Shown: positions 10,417 to 22,779 of the stretch, piece by piece
Layout: each line of letters opens with the position of its first letter
How positions within the stretch are numbered: the first letter of the stretch is position 1
NCBI GenBank assembly: GCA_036971475.1
Contig: JBAIZL010000003.1
Location: 84,166,542 to 84,230,541, forward strand
Direction of reading: 5' to 3'
Origin: Prosapia bicincta
Taxonomy: Eukaryota; Arthropoda; Insecta; Hemiptera; Cercopidae
Length of the DNA: 64,000 bases
Translations under genes and position numbers: made by a program
The notes under the pieces: generated by a model
Seen by the model: the letters and a program-made list of their open reading frames with translations, nothing else
Told to the model about the DNA's origin: nothing
The model's database searches: none

Positions 10417-11188
10417 TGTTGGAGTCAGCTTTGGTAGATTAAACAGCTCCAGTATCGACTTTAATCAGCCTGTGCCTTGTCTATTCGATAGCTCAATCTA
10501 TGGTTTATCGTCGATAGTTTAAGACCACGTTGTCCCTTGGCGCGCGCCTAATCCCCACCCTAGCACAGTTTCCTCTACCCCAGTCTCCTGCTTGCCGCGA
10601 ACAGACCAGCACGTCCGTTGCGGGTTTAAACGTATTAGCTAACCTCGTGGACGTTAAGTTCGCCCCGCGTATGTCTAAATTTAAGTGTTTCGAGTTGTAC
10701 TTGTTTTATATGCTCGTTAACCGCGAAAGTGTACATTATTTAGTCCAAGTGCCGTGTTCGAATGCGCCTTAACCTCGCCGTTACAAGCCGTCGCTACGGA
10801 GTCGCTCGCGCTTATTTAAAGACTTATTCAATTGTGAATAGTATTAGAATTGAACTCCGTTTATTAAGTTTTACAGCACGAGCCGTCTGACCATCACCAC
10901 TTCACCCAGGGCCCTGCTGCAGAAGTCCAGAAGACATCAAACCGCCCGCGCACGCAACCCCTTTGTTCAGCTTAGGGTAAGTGTTAATCAGTTCCAAATA
11001 CTTTTAACATAAACTTGTGCCTATTTTCCCGCGGCTTAATTAGTGATAAACACTGTTATTATTTGTCGATTAGGCGTTTCTGCCGCCTGCCTTCATTTTA
11101 TTCATGTGCAATTTCAGTCACGTTACTAACCGCGACTATCTCTCTCTTTCGTCTTATTTCTAATATTTTAGCGGAGCTGACGCCTCCA
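10417..11188 (+). repeat. 3' LTR of BEL/Pao element
   Basis: Same length (772 bp) and boundaries as the 5' LTR. It retains the C or G at all four sites where the two differ (10596, 10616, 10669, 10903). It is followed at once by the target duplication CACAT. Confidence 0.95.
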
Positions 11189-11360
11189 CACATATCTTTG
11201 TGAGGTAACTTTTTCAACAATTAAATTTATAGAATCAACTCACTACAACAAACTGACAGACACCCAATTTTGAGATCTGCTTAATGTTGCAACCACTTCA
11301 ATTCAGATTGATTTTGATGAACTGTTAAACGATTGTGTCCATCCACAGTGTTCTCATTAA
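11189..11360 (+). pseudogene. GTF2IRD2-like hAT transposase pseudogene, 3' part
   Basis: Directly after the BEL target duplication, the interrupted hAT pseudogene resumes. A frame reads LCEVTFSTIK near 11200 and then a degraded LTD(T)QF...LNVATTSIQIDFDELL stretch. This corresponds to the hAT dimerisation tail (typically CESTFSTI...RLTDEHL...). It joins the segment ending at 3234 once the BEL is removed. Confidence 0.7.
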
Positions 11361-12401
11361 GCAAAGTAGATACATATGGGCGATTTTAAATTTAAATAAA
11401 TTAGAAGTTTTTTACCAATATTGTGTTTTGATAAGTGTAAACAACATGATTATATAACAACTACAAATTTCATATTATACTTATTTTAATCCGTTGTACA
11501 TTATGCTAGATATTAAATGTATATGAAAATACTTTGTGTAACGTATGTTGATTCATATTATTTCATATACGACAGATACTATACCTATACGTATTGCCTA
11601 CATTTGGATTATTGATGTATGTGGGGAATTAGTAGGTGGCAACTGTGTGTGTGTGTGTGTGTCTTCACTGAAAATATTGAAGTAACCCTTTAGGGTTAAG
11701 AAGTTGGCCATCCCTGGTCTATAACATTATGGTTTTCCTCATTTTTTGTTTATAAATATTGTTATAGAAGCTTATCGTTAAGCTAGCCACCGAGAGACAT
11801 TACCACCTCATGCCTCCTCATGTTAATACTAGATAATTGAGCATGATTTTAAATTCGTAACCAAATTAAATTAAATATATAATAAGAATTTCAAAGTTTC
11901 CAAATAATAACCAAAACTGAAATTTAATTGTCAAATTCTAGTACAACCCCAGAATTTTCCCGATTCTAATAATTCCCAAATAAGCTTGAAATAAGCTTTT
12001 CCCAATTAGTGGCCTTGTAATCTGTAATAATATGAGATGCTTATGCATCATATTTTTATTAAACACAGTGTCCCAAAAAAGTATTCAAACAGAAGATGTA
12101 AACATTTTCCCCCTTCCACCTCCTACAAACGTGACCAACCCTGTTATGAATATCTTGTATTATTAGATGGTCGTAACTCAAGTATAGAGATGTCACAATA
12201 AAATATAAAAAACAAATCTCACAATTTTCAAAGTTAATCACATTTATCTTTTTATAACATTAAACCTGTATAATCATTTTTATTTATATTAAATCCAAGA
12301 AAAAGTATAAGCTAAAAAGCCCCTTAGTTAAGCATGAAAAACAAATTTTAATTTTATTTTAAAAAACATAATTAATATTTCAAATTATTTAAAAGACTTA
12401 C
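11361..12401. other. Intronic AT-rich sequence
   Basis: No gene seen. It contains a short (TG)n run at about 11644-11661. Confidence 0.4.
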
Positions 12402-12459
12402 AGTTTCTACTTCGCAGTTTATCTTTAAAGGATCTTGGCTAGATGTCGCAGATTCACAC
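12402..12459 (-). CDS. Internal coding exon (second visible) of acidic-N-terminus gene
   Basis: On the minus strand, a 58-bp exon lies between an acceptor (TTTTTTTGTAG) and a donor (GTAAGTC). Its first G completes the codon left open by the upstream exon (TG plus G gives Trp). It then reads CESATSSQDPLKINCEVET and ends on a codon boundary (phase 0). The next exon at 983-1052 begins in phase 0 and stays open. The exact phase agreement across three separated exons is the main support; the peptide itself matches no domain. Confidence 0.6.
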
Positions 12460-13576
12460 CTACAAAAAAATACAAATATAGAAAAATCAATTTCCAAAGT
12501 ATAAAAATATTCATTAATTTATAAGTTTTTAAAACCAATCCTTATATTAAATCTGATTATGAGAAATAAGTTCTACGAAGCATTTTTGTTTGGTCTCTGC
12601 TTGTGAATGTGTATTGTATATCATGTCAAATTAAACGATAACAATGAGTAAAGAGATGATTACAATAATCGACTCAATTACAATGTATCTATACAATTCC
12701 ATGTTTGTCTTTAAATGAAATTATAATATTAACTGAATGGGGAGAGATAGAAAGGAACTCTCGTGGCGAGCAGAAGGTTTTTAAGTAGATCCAGAACAGG
12801 AAACTCTAAGATGCTGGTCCATGGCTAAAACTCAAATTTAGCCAAAGAAGGAACAGGAGAAGATCTGCCTACATTGAAATTTTATAATGTATTAACTAAG
12901 AAACAGTTTTAAAGGCGGCTCTAAACCCGATCTCTGGCTAGTGGGACACTTGATCTATAAGATTATCATGCTATAGACCGGCCAGCTGATATATGCGCCA
13001 ACCCAAAAACCCTAAAAACCGCAAACACAAAAATATATATTCAACAAACACATGTCTAGAGTGTTTATATAGTAGAATAAATAGCTTATTATATAACATT
13101 CCAGTTTTGGTCTGGAATGATCTCTTACAGTTTTAAGATTTTACAAATATTTCTCCTAACATAAGGAAGTAAGCTATAATATACACATTTTAAAGGAAAT
13201 GAACAAGCTTTATAAAATATATACATATGCATAGATTACCTACACACAGATGTGATGGTAATAACTTGAGAATTAAAATGTCAAAAAAATTAAATAGCCA
13301 CATTACTTCCCTACTTATATTTTATTTTGGAATGAAATTAAATATTACATGTTATAAATCGTTTATAAATAAAGGAAAATGCAATATAGAAATATATGTC
13401 TATATATCTACAAAACATATTGTATTACTTTAACAAAAAACATTTTCATTTAGTTCATCAATAAAGATCATGTCGATTAAACCTTTATTACAGGTTCGAT
13501 CAGTTTACCTGTCAAAGACTAAAAATAACATAAATGTATCTCAAATTAAATCACTTCCTAAAGTGTCTTTAGCCAT
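12460..13576. other. Intronic AT-rich sequence
   Basis: No exon, RNA gene or recognisable element visible. Confidence 0.4.
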
Positions 13577-14575
13577 TGTTAAGGACGGAACCTAATCTAT
13601 TTCAGCTTTAGAATCTGAATCTTATGTTTGAAACTATATAAAACAGCTGTTTAACAGTTTCACAGTCCTACACGCTAGATGGCTCCATCTGACCTACGTT
13701 AAATGGCAATTTCCTGGCTTGGTGATGCCAACGTCCTCTGGTGTAGCTAAGATGTCCAACCGCTCTACACTGCTTCTCGTCCACTCTTAAGTTTTTAAAG
13801 GTAGAACCGCCTCATAAGAAAGGATCTCATCATGAAACAACTTGCAAGAATGACATCAAACCTCAACAACGTCAGGCCGTATAATAGTGGAAGTGTATAA
13901 CAACTCTAAATTCAGTGAAAATCGTCTTATATGTTCCAACCTTAATCCGCCAACTTTCTCTGTTGTTCAGCTTGTAATAGCTTGCATTATTCCTCGCTCG
14001 ACCGCTGCTTATGTTAAATAGTTGCAATTTTATACAAGTTAACTGCATTTTGGCCTTTATTCAAACCCCCCAGTTCTAGTTAATGGATTGTAACATTTTT
14101 TCCGCATGTAACAATGTTTCATTGTAACAAAGCTCTGTCTTTCGCTGTACTTGGCTATGATATCACAGAGCGTTGTTCCCATGCGAGATTCGTTATAACT
14201 TAAACACTGTGCCAACCGCGAGTGTAATAATATAAACTTTCTTCTGGATGTAAACTTTATTTAATTTCATGAGTGCACTAATCATTAACAACTCATGTGG
14301 CTTAACACATTTAATTCCCATTAAGTGTTACAGAGTATTGTGAAAAGCTCTTGGAAGTGCTTGAAGCCTAGTGTATGCAGATCTGGGTAGGCATTACATG
14401 GATAAGGTTTAGTGCTAATCTCATTCTAAACATTTATTTTGTTACTCAGGGTTATTGCTATAATTTAATTCCTTTACCGTTGTACCTAGAACGGTTGGTC
14501 CTCCGAAGGAAAGACTAAGTAATCTTTAAATTAATTTGTCCTCAATTAACTAGGTGTCAAAACCAACAGCCATTA
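13577..14575 (+). repeat. Possible divergent solo LTR of the second BEL/Pao family
   Basis: It starts TGTTAAGGACGGAACCTAAT, then TTTCAGC, resembling the LTR start at 24695 (TGTTCAATACAGAACCTAAC). Later it shares TTAAGTGTTACAG near 14325 and GGTCCTCCG near 14496 with 25270 and 25440 in the same order. It is strongly diverged and the right end is uncertain. No internal coding sequence accompanies it. Confidence 0.4.
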
Positions 14576-17500
14576 TATTAATATCATTACACATTATCAC
14601 TAAAAATTAAAAATAAATAAATGAAAGTAGAATTTACAGCAAGAACAACAATCTCGAAACGTAAACCACCAGCACTAACAAAATATGCACCAGGTGACCA
14701 ACCAAAATAGTTGCCTGCTAAGAGATGTAAAGTGGAATAATCAATGTAACAAACACGATTCCCTTAAACCTGAGAATAAACCAACAGTATGTTGCTATGG
14801 AAATAAATAAGGAACCCAGAGCTATACTCATGCATCAACTGCGAGTGTTAGAAGTTTGCCTAATCTACACTCGGGCATAGGCTTCAAAGTGTTAAGCTTC
14901 TCAAAGTTGGTATAAATGTACATAGTGTAACATTCCATGGTGTTAGTAATAAAAATTCTAAGTGCATTGAAAATTTTAGGTTGTGGTTCTCCTAAAAGAC
15001 CTTACTTAAGCTTGATGGCAAAAGTTAATGATATTTGTGTAGTAATGGATTCTCTTTACATGTTTAAAATGCCAAATGGTTAAAATTGCGTAATAAATTG
15101 TTGCTGGCGTTTTTTGTGTGCTAAACAATATTCTGAGTTTAAAAGCTCATTACCTACTGTAAAATTTATCAGAATCATAGTGAATCTGCACAATTACATG
15201 AATAGCACGGATCCCTTTGGTATGAGCTCGAAAGGTCATATTAAGTTGAAAAATAAAAATAGAGACAAAGAAACATTAACTGAAACTGGACACTGTTTGA
15301 CACAACTAAGAGTTTGCAAACTGTCACAACAATATAGAAAGTCATTTCTGATAGGATTTTTGTAGTGTAATAGTAGTGACAATGATAGTGATAGTTTTGA
15401 TGGTTGATAATTATGAATCCTGTAGGTATAGGAATGATAGGTTATATATATAAAAAAAATTATATCCTCTCGAAATTTCCAAATATAATACATAATGACT
15501 GTAGCAAGGTAATTTATACTGAAAACATAGATTAAGGCATCGTACACAGTTCACACATTTCAAATCAAAAGGTAAATTAGAGGACATGGGGAATTGTTAA
15601 TAATAGTTAAGTATGCTTATGTTGGTACTTAAAATGTCTATTAACAAAAATAGACCCATGATTTTGTCTGTTCTTCTTTAGATGTGCCATGGGTTGCAGC
15701 TGTTAATATCTCTTTGTTCTGGATGACTTTATTATAATTATGAAAATTTACTATTCAAAATGTAATAACAAAGTGAAAATGTGTGTGTAAAATTAATTAA
15801 GTAACTTTGTATTTATATTTCTCAAAATTTATTTATTTTCAAAGCCTAAAGCCGAATTATGTTTAAATTTTGTAAAAAAGCCAAATGAGTTTAAGTAATT
15901 GCCAAGCTATGATCAATATTAAAAATTTTATAAATTTTTATAAATTTGATGGAAACAAAACATTAATTATATGAAAGTAATCAGTATGCAACTTAACTTA
16001 ACGTCTAATATATATTCTGATGATCTATGTGAAATTGTCTATTATGGTTGTAAAGATGTGAATTAATATATAATATTGTTAATACAGCTTATATGTATAA
16101 TTTTTTTTAATATTTTCTAACAAGTTCACTACATGTCGAAGCATATCTGGTTATTCACGAGAGACTAGTGGTAAGAATTCCATATTTACACACAGACCGT
16201 GTTAATGTGGGCCTGACCTTCATTACAGACCGAAAGTGCAATAAGTTATTACACTACATAAAAGCTCTAGATGTATATTTGTTGAGGGTATATTTTTGTT
16301 TTTGCTGTTTTTTTGAGATAGGGCATATAAGAGCCAGTTGGTTTATACCACAAAAACCTTTATGTGAAACAGAAATTCCATACTAAGGCTTATATAAACA
16401 AATACCCAACTAGACTGGTCATGCTAAACAGATTGCTTATACGGGCTACATACTGCATCGAAAATATACAGACAGTATAAATATTATTGTATCAGAGTCA
16501 AAATATGTTTACATTTAAGTTTCATATACAGTACAGAATATTTACAACTCACCCATCACTTGGGACACATTTACACTTTTGTGATAAATGTCACTTAGAG
16601 TAAGGCCAGTAAAACGTAGTCATTAGATAAAAGGGACACGTAAACAGTGTCCCAAATATGAGCTAACAGTCGATTTCCACTACCCCGAGCAGCGTATATG
16701 TGGGACGTCGATCCATGAACATAGACCTAATGGCACATATGTGAGTCAACTGATATATAATAGTAGTTATCTTGTTAACATTGTGGTACGAGCTTGTTAA
16801 ATTAAATCTTTTTAAAAATTCAAACAAGAATTTCAATGTAGCCCATCCTTGTTTTTCAGCACAAGTGAATAGATACCAAGATTGCCTGTCAAATCATCGG
16901 ATACCATCGCTTATATAAGCAATTAACCCAGTAGATCTTTTTAAAGTGTAAAAATTTATATTCGAATAAAAAGGTTTTTAATTACCAAACATATAAAAAA
17001 GGGAGGTTTACAAAGTTTAAAACAAAAGTTACCTAAAATAATTTTGTTTTGTCATCTTTTTATTAATCCAATCTACATTACAAACGGTGTTTTATGTTAT
17101 TATTTCCTAATTCCTTAAAATATATTTTATAAAGTTTCTTCATCTTGCAAATGTAAAGTGGAAGTTTGTATGTTGGTATTATGATTTTCTTGTTTATAAA
17201 CTGAGTGACTTTTTTATATAATAGTATAATTACTAGTAAGCTAAACTAAGGAACACTGTAAGTAGAGTTTTAAAGCTCATGGGTCATGTATATAGGTTGT
17301 AATATCACTTGATTGTATTTTAATACATGACTCAATGTTTCTTGAATTTCAAAATCAAGAAACAACCTATTGAGCATGGCTTACCTTCTAGTACTGAGCT
17401 ACCAATCCAGTAGTATTTATATCGATAGTTTACACTTGTCTACAGGTATACATCTCACATTAAATATATATAAATTTCAATTATATGTTCTTTAATCAAG

Positions 17501-18225
17501 TAACCCTAAGGTAATTCTGTTATGTCAGGAAGGGGCCATTCCTAAACTATGTAACACTCTTCACAACATATTCTGGTTTTGTTGTGTTCAACTCAGAAGT
17601 CCACCAAACTATATCGAGTACAGCATGGCACAGTAAAAAACTTGAAACTCTCATGACCAGTCATGACTGAGTGTGTCCAAATTTCGGTGTACTTTTCTGA
17701 GTTCACTGGTTCAACCTGAAAAGATGTTGCTAACGAATTAAAAAAATGCGGTTTTGTTAAAAATTGTTACTCCTAAGTAACAACTAGCTCTTTAGCTGAT
17801 ATATGAAGATCTCGCTGCATGTACGTACGGGCAGTAGCTGCCAGATCGTCGCACTGTGTACTATGTCAATACCACGCTCACGGTTCCTCACATTTTTTCT
17901 CTGATAATACTCTTAATTAGAAAGTTAAATAGAGTACTTTAAATATATGTTATTTTTTTAATCATTTTAGTTTGAATTCATTATTATGTTAGATAGTTAT
18001 TGGGAATATAATGGAATAGTTAGATAGCAGACAAAAGACTAAGTAATTGTGAGAAGTCAGAACTATTCTCTATTATGAAAGATAAGTGGTCTATGCTAGT
18101 GCAGAACACAAGCTTTAGTAACTACAAATCCATAAGGGACATAGTTTAAAAACACATTTATATTTTATATACAAAAACATACACACAGTTAGATAAGCTA
18201 TATACACATAGTTCAATATGCTTAC
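14576..18225. other. Long intronic stretch without recognisable genes
   Basis: AT-rich, with only short frames of no similarity that I recognise. It lies between the first and second visible exons of the minus-strand gene. Confidence 0.4.
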
Positions 18226-18478
18226 CATTCATTATCTACTTCAAGTTCGGATTTAACATAGGTAAAGCTTGTCAATCTTTCTTGATCACTATAATCCACA
18301 CTTTCCCTTTTTTTAAATAATAATGTATCGTAATCCACTTGTAATTCAATATTTGGTACATTTTCTTTGGCACCATTAAGTAAGTATCCTTCTTCTTCAT
18401 ACTCACAACTTGCCTCCTCTTGCTTTGTTTCTACTTTTTCTTCTTTGATTGTATTCAAAAATAATGATTTATTCATAA
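18226..18478 (-). CDS. First coding exon of an acidic-N-terminus gene (probable C2H2 zinc-finger family)
   Basis: On the minus strand the ATG is at 18476-18474 and the frame begins MNKSLFLNTIKEEKVETKQE. It runs 84 codons to VKSELEVDNE plus two bases, where a donor GTAAGC starts at 18225. An acceptor-like CAG lies just upstream of the ATG (18479-18481), so a 5' untranslated exon may exist to the right. The peptide is rich in Glu, Asp and Lys, with IKEE and VKSE motifs of the kind found in sumoylation sites and in acidic leaders of insect zinc-finger proteins. The donor phase (2) fits the exon at 12402-12459. No DNA-binding domain is in the window, so the function is inferred only. Confidence 0.65.
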
Positions 18479-19057
18479 CTGAATTCTAAAACATCACATT
18501 TAAATGGTATTAGTATAATAAACTTTCTTAAATAAATGAATATTCAAAAAATTTACAATGCAAACTTTATGCTAGGAATATAAGAGCATGTGAGAGGAAG
18601 TGGTATAGATCAGTTTTTACAAGATTTTAAGCACAAATTAGTTTTATTAAAAATATTATTATAAATTACACATTAGACAATACTTACAAATTTATTTTAA
18701 TGTTAGAGGTAATGATGCCCTGCTACTATGTATAATGTTCAATGTTTACTTTATAAGAATGTTAATTTTGCTAAAAAAAGGTTTTCAAGTTTTTGTTGAA
18801 ATATTTTAAATGTATAAAATAATAGATAAAATATAAATTTAAGTAAAAGGGTTTATTAATCTACTTTAAAGGCATTATTCAACTAATATTCTAAACCAGT
18901 GGTTCCAACTTTAATTTGACACCAATTCATATGAAACCAAACATGTCCTAATGCCAAATTCATAATATTCTGTTTTCACATGAAAGGTAATTGTAAATAT
19001 AAACAAGGTTTTTTTTACTGCTCTATTGTAAATATAATTTACAATATTATTTTTGTT
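18479..19057. other. Non-coding sequence upstream of the acidic-exon gene
   Basis: AT-rich. It may include the 5' untranslated region or promoter of the minus-strand gene, but no clear TATA box or transcription start can be defined. Confidence 0.35.
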
Positions 19058-20030
19058 CATGAGGACATAGGGCACCACCTGAGATTAAAGTATAAAATTG
19101 TTCAAAAACATGTCCTAGGAAAATATCCTTATTAACTTTTTAATTCAAAGAATTTTAAGAAAAGGTAAAACATTCAGTGTAGAATAATACATTGTGTAAC
19201 GTCCTCGGAGTGATACAGAACGTCACGCTATCTCTTATTCATACCTTAGGCATGTAGATATTTGAGATATGTTTTGGCTTAATTTTTATGGTTTTTACAT
19301 AGGTATATTTAAATATTCCTATAAACTCTCCAGTTAGGATAGATTTGGTTGTAATTTTATACATTACCTAATGGTTAAATGTATAAAATTTATACTGTAG
19401 TTGGTATTTTAGCCATGTAAACTTTATGAGTCAAAAACATGTCCTGAATCTATATTGATCACTAACATTTTTGTTATTGCCAGGGAAGGTTAATTTTATA
19501 CAGTATATCTATATTGAAATATACCTATGAAGTATCCAGTCAGGATAGATTTGGTTGTAATTTTATACATTAAATGTAATGTATAAAATTACAACCAAAT
19601 TTATCCTAACTGAACACTTTTTAGGTATATTTTAATGTAGGTATGTAGTAATGTATAAATTGAAAACCAAATCTATCCTAACTGGAGACTTTATAAGTAT
19701 ATTTAAATATACGTATGTAAAAACCATAAGAATTAAGTCAAAACGTTGTTTCTCAAATATCTGCACAAGTAAGGTATGCGTGACTTAAATAAGATCCACA
19801 AATTGGTACTTCACACTGAATTTTTTGCCCAAATTTAAATTGATTTAAATTATCTTTCTGTGTAAAATTTAAAAAAGTCTTGTGCATATCGTCCTATTTT
19901 GTGATTTTCAACATTTTTTCAATTTTAATCTCAGGTGGCCCCTCAATTTTACAATTACCAAAATTGTAACCAAATCTATCCTGACTGGATGCTTCATAGG
20001 TATATTTCAATAATATAGATATATAAAATT
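19058..20030. repeat. Nested inverted-repeat complex
   Basis: Arms pair across a centre near 19570. The text GATAGATTTGGTTGTAATTT occurs at about 19341 and 19542 and returns inverted at about 19580, 19660 and 19950. The arm 19258-19366 pairs with 19648-19762. The segment 19478-19566 pairs with 19944-20030. CACCTGAGATTAAA near 19075 returns inverted near 19930. No transposase is present, so this looks like overlapping fold-back or MITE copies. Confidence 0.65.
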
Positions 20031-20338
20031 AACCTTCTGTGGCAAAAACAAAAAAATATAAGCTATATATGAGTAACTTCAGGACATATTTTTGATTCAT
20101 TTTATACACATTCCATTAGAGATGGGCAATCTACCTATTTTCCAAAGTTTAGATTCCTAAAATGCCAACTACAGTTATGCTATCACCTGTATCATTCCGC
20201 GAAGGAGTTACCATTCCACAACTTACTACTCAGCACTGAATTTTTTACCCAAATTAAATTTGATAAAACAACTTTCCGTATACAATTTTAAAAAAATTCT
20301 TATGGATATCATCCTAGGACATAATTTGGTATTTATTT
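20031..20338. repeat. Direct repeat segment linked to the inverted-repeat complex
   Basis: 20215-20330 (CACTGAATTTTTTACCC onward) repeats 19800-19905 in direct orientation. 20068-20130 (AACTTCAGGACAT onward) recurs at about 20537-20600. This implies a duplicated unit of roughly 430-470 bp. Confidence 0.5.
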
Positions 20339-20790
20339 CTCATACCCACGTGTTTGACTTTAGCTAAAAAATGTATACCAGGCGACGCAGAAAGTCATCA
20401 GAGATACAAAAACTCTTGCTCAGCAAAATATATATCATATAATCAAATATAAGTCAGGTAAAAAATTTAAAGTGAGTGTAGTATGAAGTACTACATCCGC
20501 ATATCAACGGCGATTAAAAAAGTAATTATTATCAATATAACTTCAGGACATGTTTTTTATTCATTTTATATGCATTGTATTAAGGGTGGGCAATTTGCAT
20601 TTTTACCAGCATTATTAGCACCACGCATTGGGGAGGGGGGCTTGCATTTCCTAAAATTATTGATTTTTGGGAGCTTGAGCAAGAGTTATAATTTTTATTC
20701 GTATCCCTGATGACTTACTGCGTTGTCCTGAATATTTTTTTTCGCTAAAATCGTACACATGGGTACAGGAAATAAATACCCAATTTACCC
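20339..20790. repeat. Fold-back element with terminal inverted repeats of about 100 bp
   Basis: The left end (CATACCCACGTG, GACGCAGAAAGTCATCAG, ACTCTTGCTCA) returns in reverse complement on the right (TGAGCAAGAGT, CTGATGACTTACTGCGTTG, CACATGGGTA). It has no coding capacity and is probably a non-autonomous DNA element. Confidence 0.6.
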
Positions 20791-22779
20791 ATTTTGTTAG
20801 GGTAGGTTAAAGCTAGAACAGTCTGTTCCTAAGACACTGTTCATGGTAAATACAAACTATTCTATTGAATATAGATAGACCATGTAACAGCCAAAATACT
20901 GTTCCTACTAAACACATCAGAAACTGATTTAAAAATGCAGCAATTCTGCGATTTCTATTTTCAATTAGAGAAAAAGATCAGCACACTTTGGAAATGATTT
21001 AAAAGATCAGAGATCTTTCAATTGTGCATGAAGTTATTGAATATTTTAAAATAAATTAAGAAAATTGAAAAATATTTAAATAAATATACTGACGAAGTAA
21101 ATAATACTGATAAAACAAAACTATTTTGTGGTTTTTGGGTTGTACACCTGATGGTTCTTTAAAATATTTACTTATTAATTTACACTTGTAAAAGAGAGAA
21201 ACATTACCAATGTTTTATTGCAATCACCTCCATCACACTTGGTCAATACATTATTCAGGCAGTCTGCTGTGAATTATTTATAAGACCCTGCTCAAGTGTT
21301 GTGTTATTGTATATCTGTGGTAGTTTTTTCCTGTTATGTATTGTTCTTCACAGAATGGTTGTTAGTTATGTGTTCGATTATAGAGTTTGATTATGGATTT
21401 TTTATGATTGATAATGACAAATTATTTCAAGATACTTTTTCCATTGAATGGAAAAGTATCTTGAAATAATTTGTCAATTTTGGATTATAGATAATTTGAT
21501 TTTAAGTTAAGCAAATGCAAACATGACCTTCAGATGTAATTTTTGGGAATCCCTGAAACACATTAAAACTTACAGATAATACACTTACAAAAATAGTTTC
21601 AATGTAACCATAGTACCTGTTGGGGTTCACCCCAAATGTTTGAGATAATATTACAAAATTTAATGAAATTAATGCATATTCTTTGGTTGGAAGACCATTC
21701 ACAAAGCTGTGGGAATGTGAAAGTAAATGTGTTTAAGCAGAATTGTAAAGTTAAATGACACGATTTAAATTACTATAAGGTCTTACCAATGAATCACAAA
21801 AGCAGATCCTTAGAAATCATATTTACTAGAAGTTCATTTCCCTGAAACACTTAGCGATAATTAATAAGTGGAATAATCTAAAACAAGTTCTAATATCAAG
21901 TTACAAAAAGGGGAAACACAAGTCTAATATTTGTCTTATTTTTTTAAATAGGTCACTGCTGCACTAGCAGTTGAATTAATATTTATTCTAACAATAGTAA
22001 CAAAATGAGAACTATGAAAAATCATAACTATCACAAAATCACTATGAGGTGATGAATAAACAAAAGTAAGAATATTAAATAGGTTGTAATAATGTGGTTA
22101 TAGGTTAACTTTTACAAACCGACACTCTTAAGTAATTGAATGCGATTATTCCATTATATATTGTGTGACATGAATTTGTTGTGGCTTAAAGTACTTCTTG
22201 CAGGTAGTTTCATAAAGAGATACTTTCTGATGAGGGGTTCTGACTTTAAACTGAACAATTGCAATATGCAGCCATCTTGCCTGCACACGATTTGGAAAGG
22301 GACAAATATGGCGGAAGGAATTAAGCATGGAAAACGGAACAAACAGGATTGCCATGAGCGCTATCTAGCAATTGAAACTTCTTTGACCTATCTAGATACT
22401 AGGGCAGTTTTGTATACCCCTATACGATTTCTGAGTGTTTTTGTTTTGTATAGGCGGTTTTGTATCTTTATTTTTACACGGATAAAACTATTGTTTATGA
22501 TTTGAGGTTGTAATCTGTTAAAACTATGTAATATATGGATATTTGAGTACATGTATCTGACTTTCCCAACATTATAATATTTTTGTTGACGCGATTCTGA
22601 ATGACTCGATTTTCAAAACTACAATCTTGGTGTTTGTCCAAAGGTTGAGGTTCGTCTTTGTATACTGTTAGCTATGCCTCCACCACTTGCAGATTTCTTT
22701 TCTCATTAGTACATCCTACTCTTGACTCTTTACTTAACAATATCAAGCTACGTAATAGATTTAATCTTTAAAAATTAAC
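20791..22779. other. Non-coding stretch
   Basis: No supported gene. A 121-codon frame at 22140-22505 has no similarity I recognise and no good context. The only notable structure is the hairpin at 21416-21475. Confidence 0.4.
21416..21475. repeat. Near-perfect 60-nt hairpin
   Basis: GACAAATTATTTCAAGATAC...CCATT is followed by GAATGG...GTATCTTGAAATAATTTGTC. Each arm is about 28 bp with almost no loop. It may be a tiny fold-back element or a small-RNA hairpin; the near-perfect pairing favours a recent inversion. Confidence 0.6.

Larger units (their letters stand above)
3235..11188 (+). mobile_element. BEL/Pao LTR retrotransposon, full length
   Basis: A 7954-bp element has two 772-bp LTRs (TGTTGG...CTCCA) that differ at only four positions I can find. 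The 5-bp duplication CACAT flanks it (3230-3234 and 11189-11193). Order: 5' LTR, primer-binding site, gag, pol (protease, RT, RNase H, integrase), purine-rich tract, 3' LTR. The insertion split a hAT-derived pseudogene whose frame continues on both sides. The copy is young but mutated: a UGA separates gag from pol and one TAG interrupts pol. No env-like frame lies between pol and the 3' LTR. Protease of the DPGSQ type and YVDD RT support BEL/Pao rather than Gypsy. Confidence 0.95.

Noticed and set aside
15236..15547. Minus-strand 103-codon frame
   Set aside because: Low-complexity hydrophobic translation of AT-rich DNA; no domain, signal or conserved motif.
22140..22505. 121-codon frame as a possible gene
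   Set aside because: No similarity, no splice or promoter context, and overlapping frames on the other strand of similar length.
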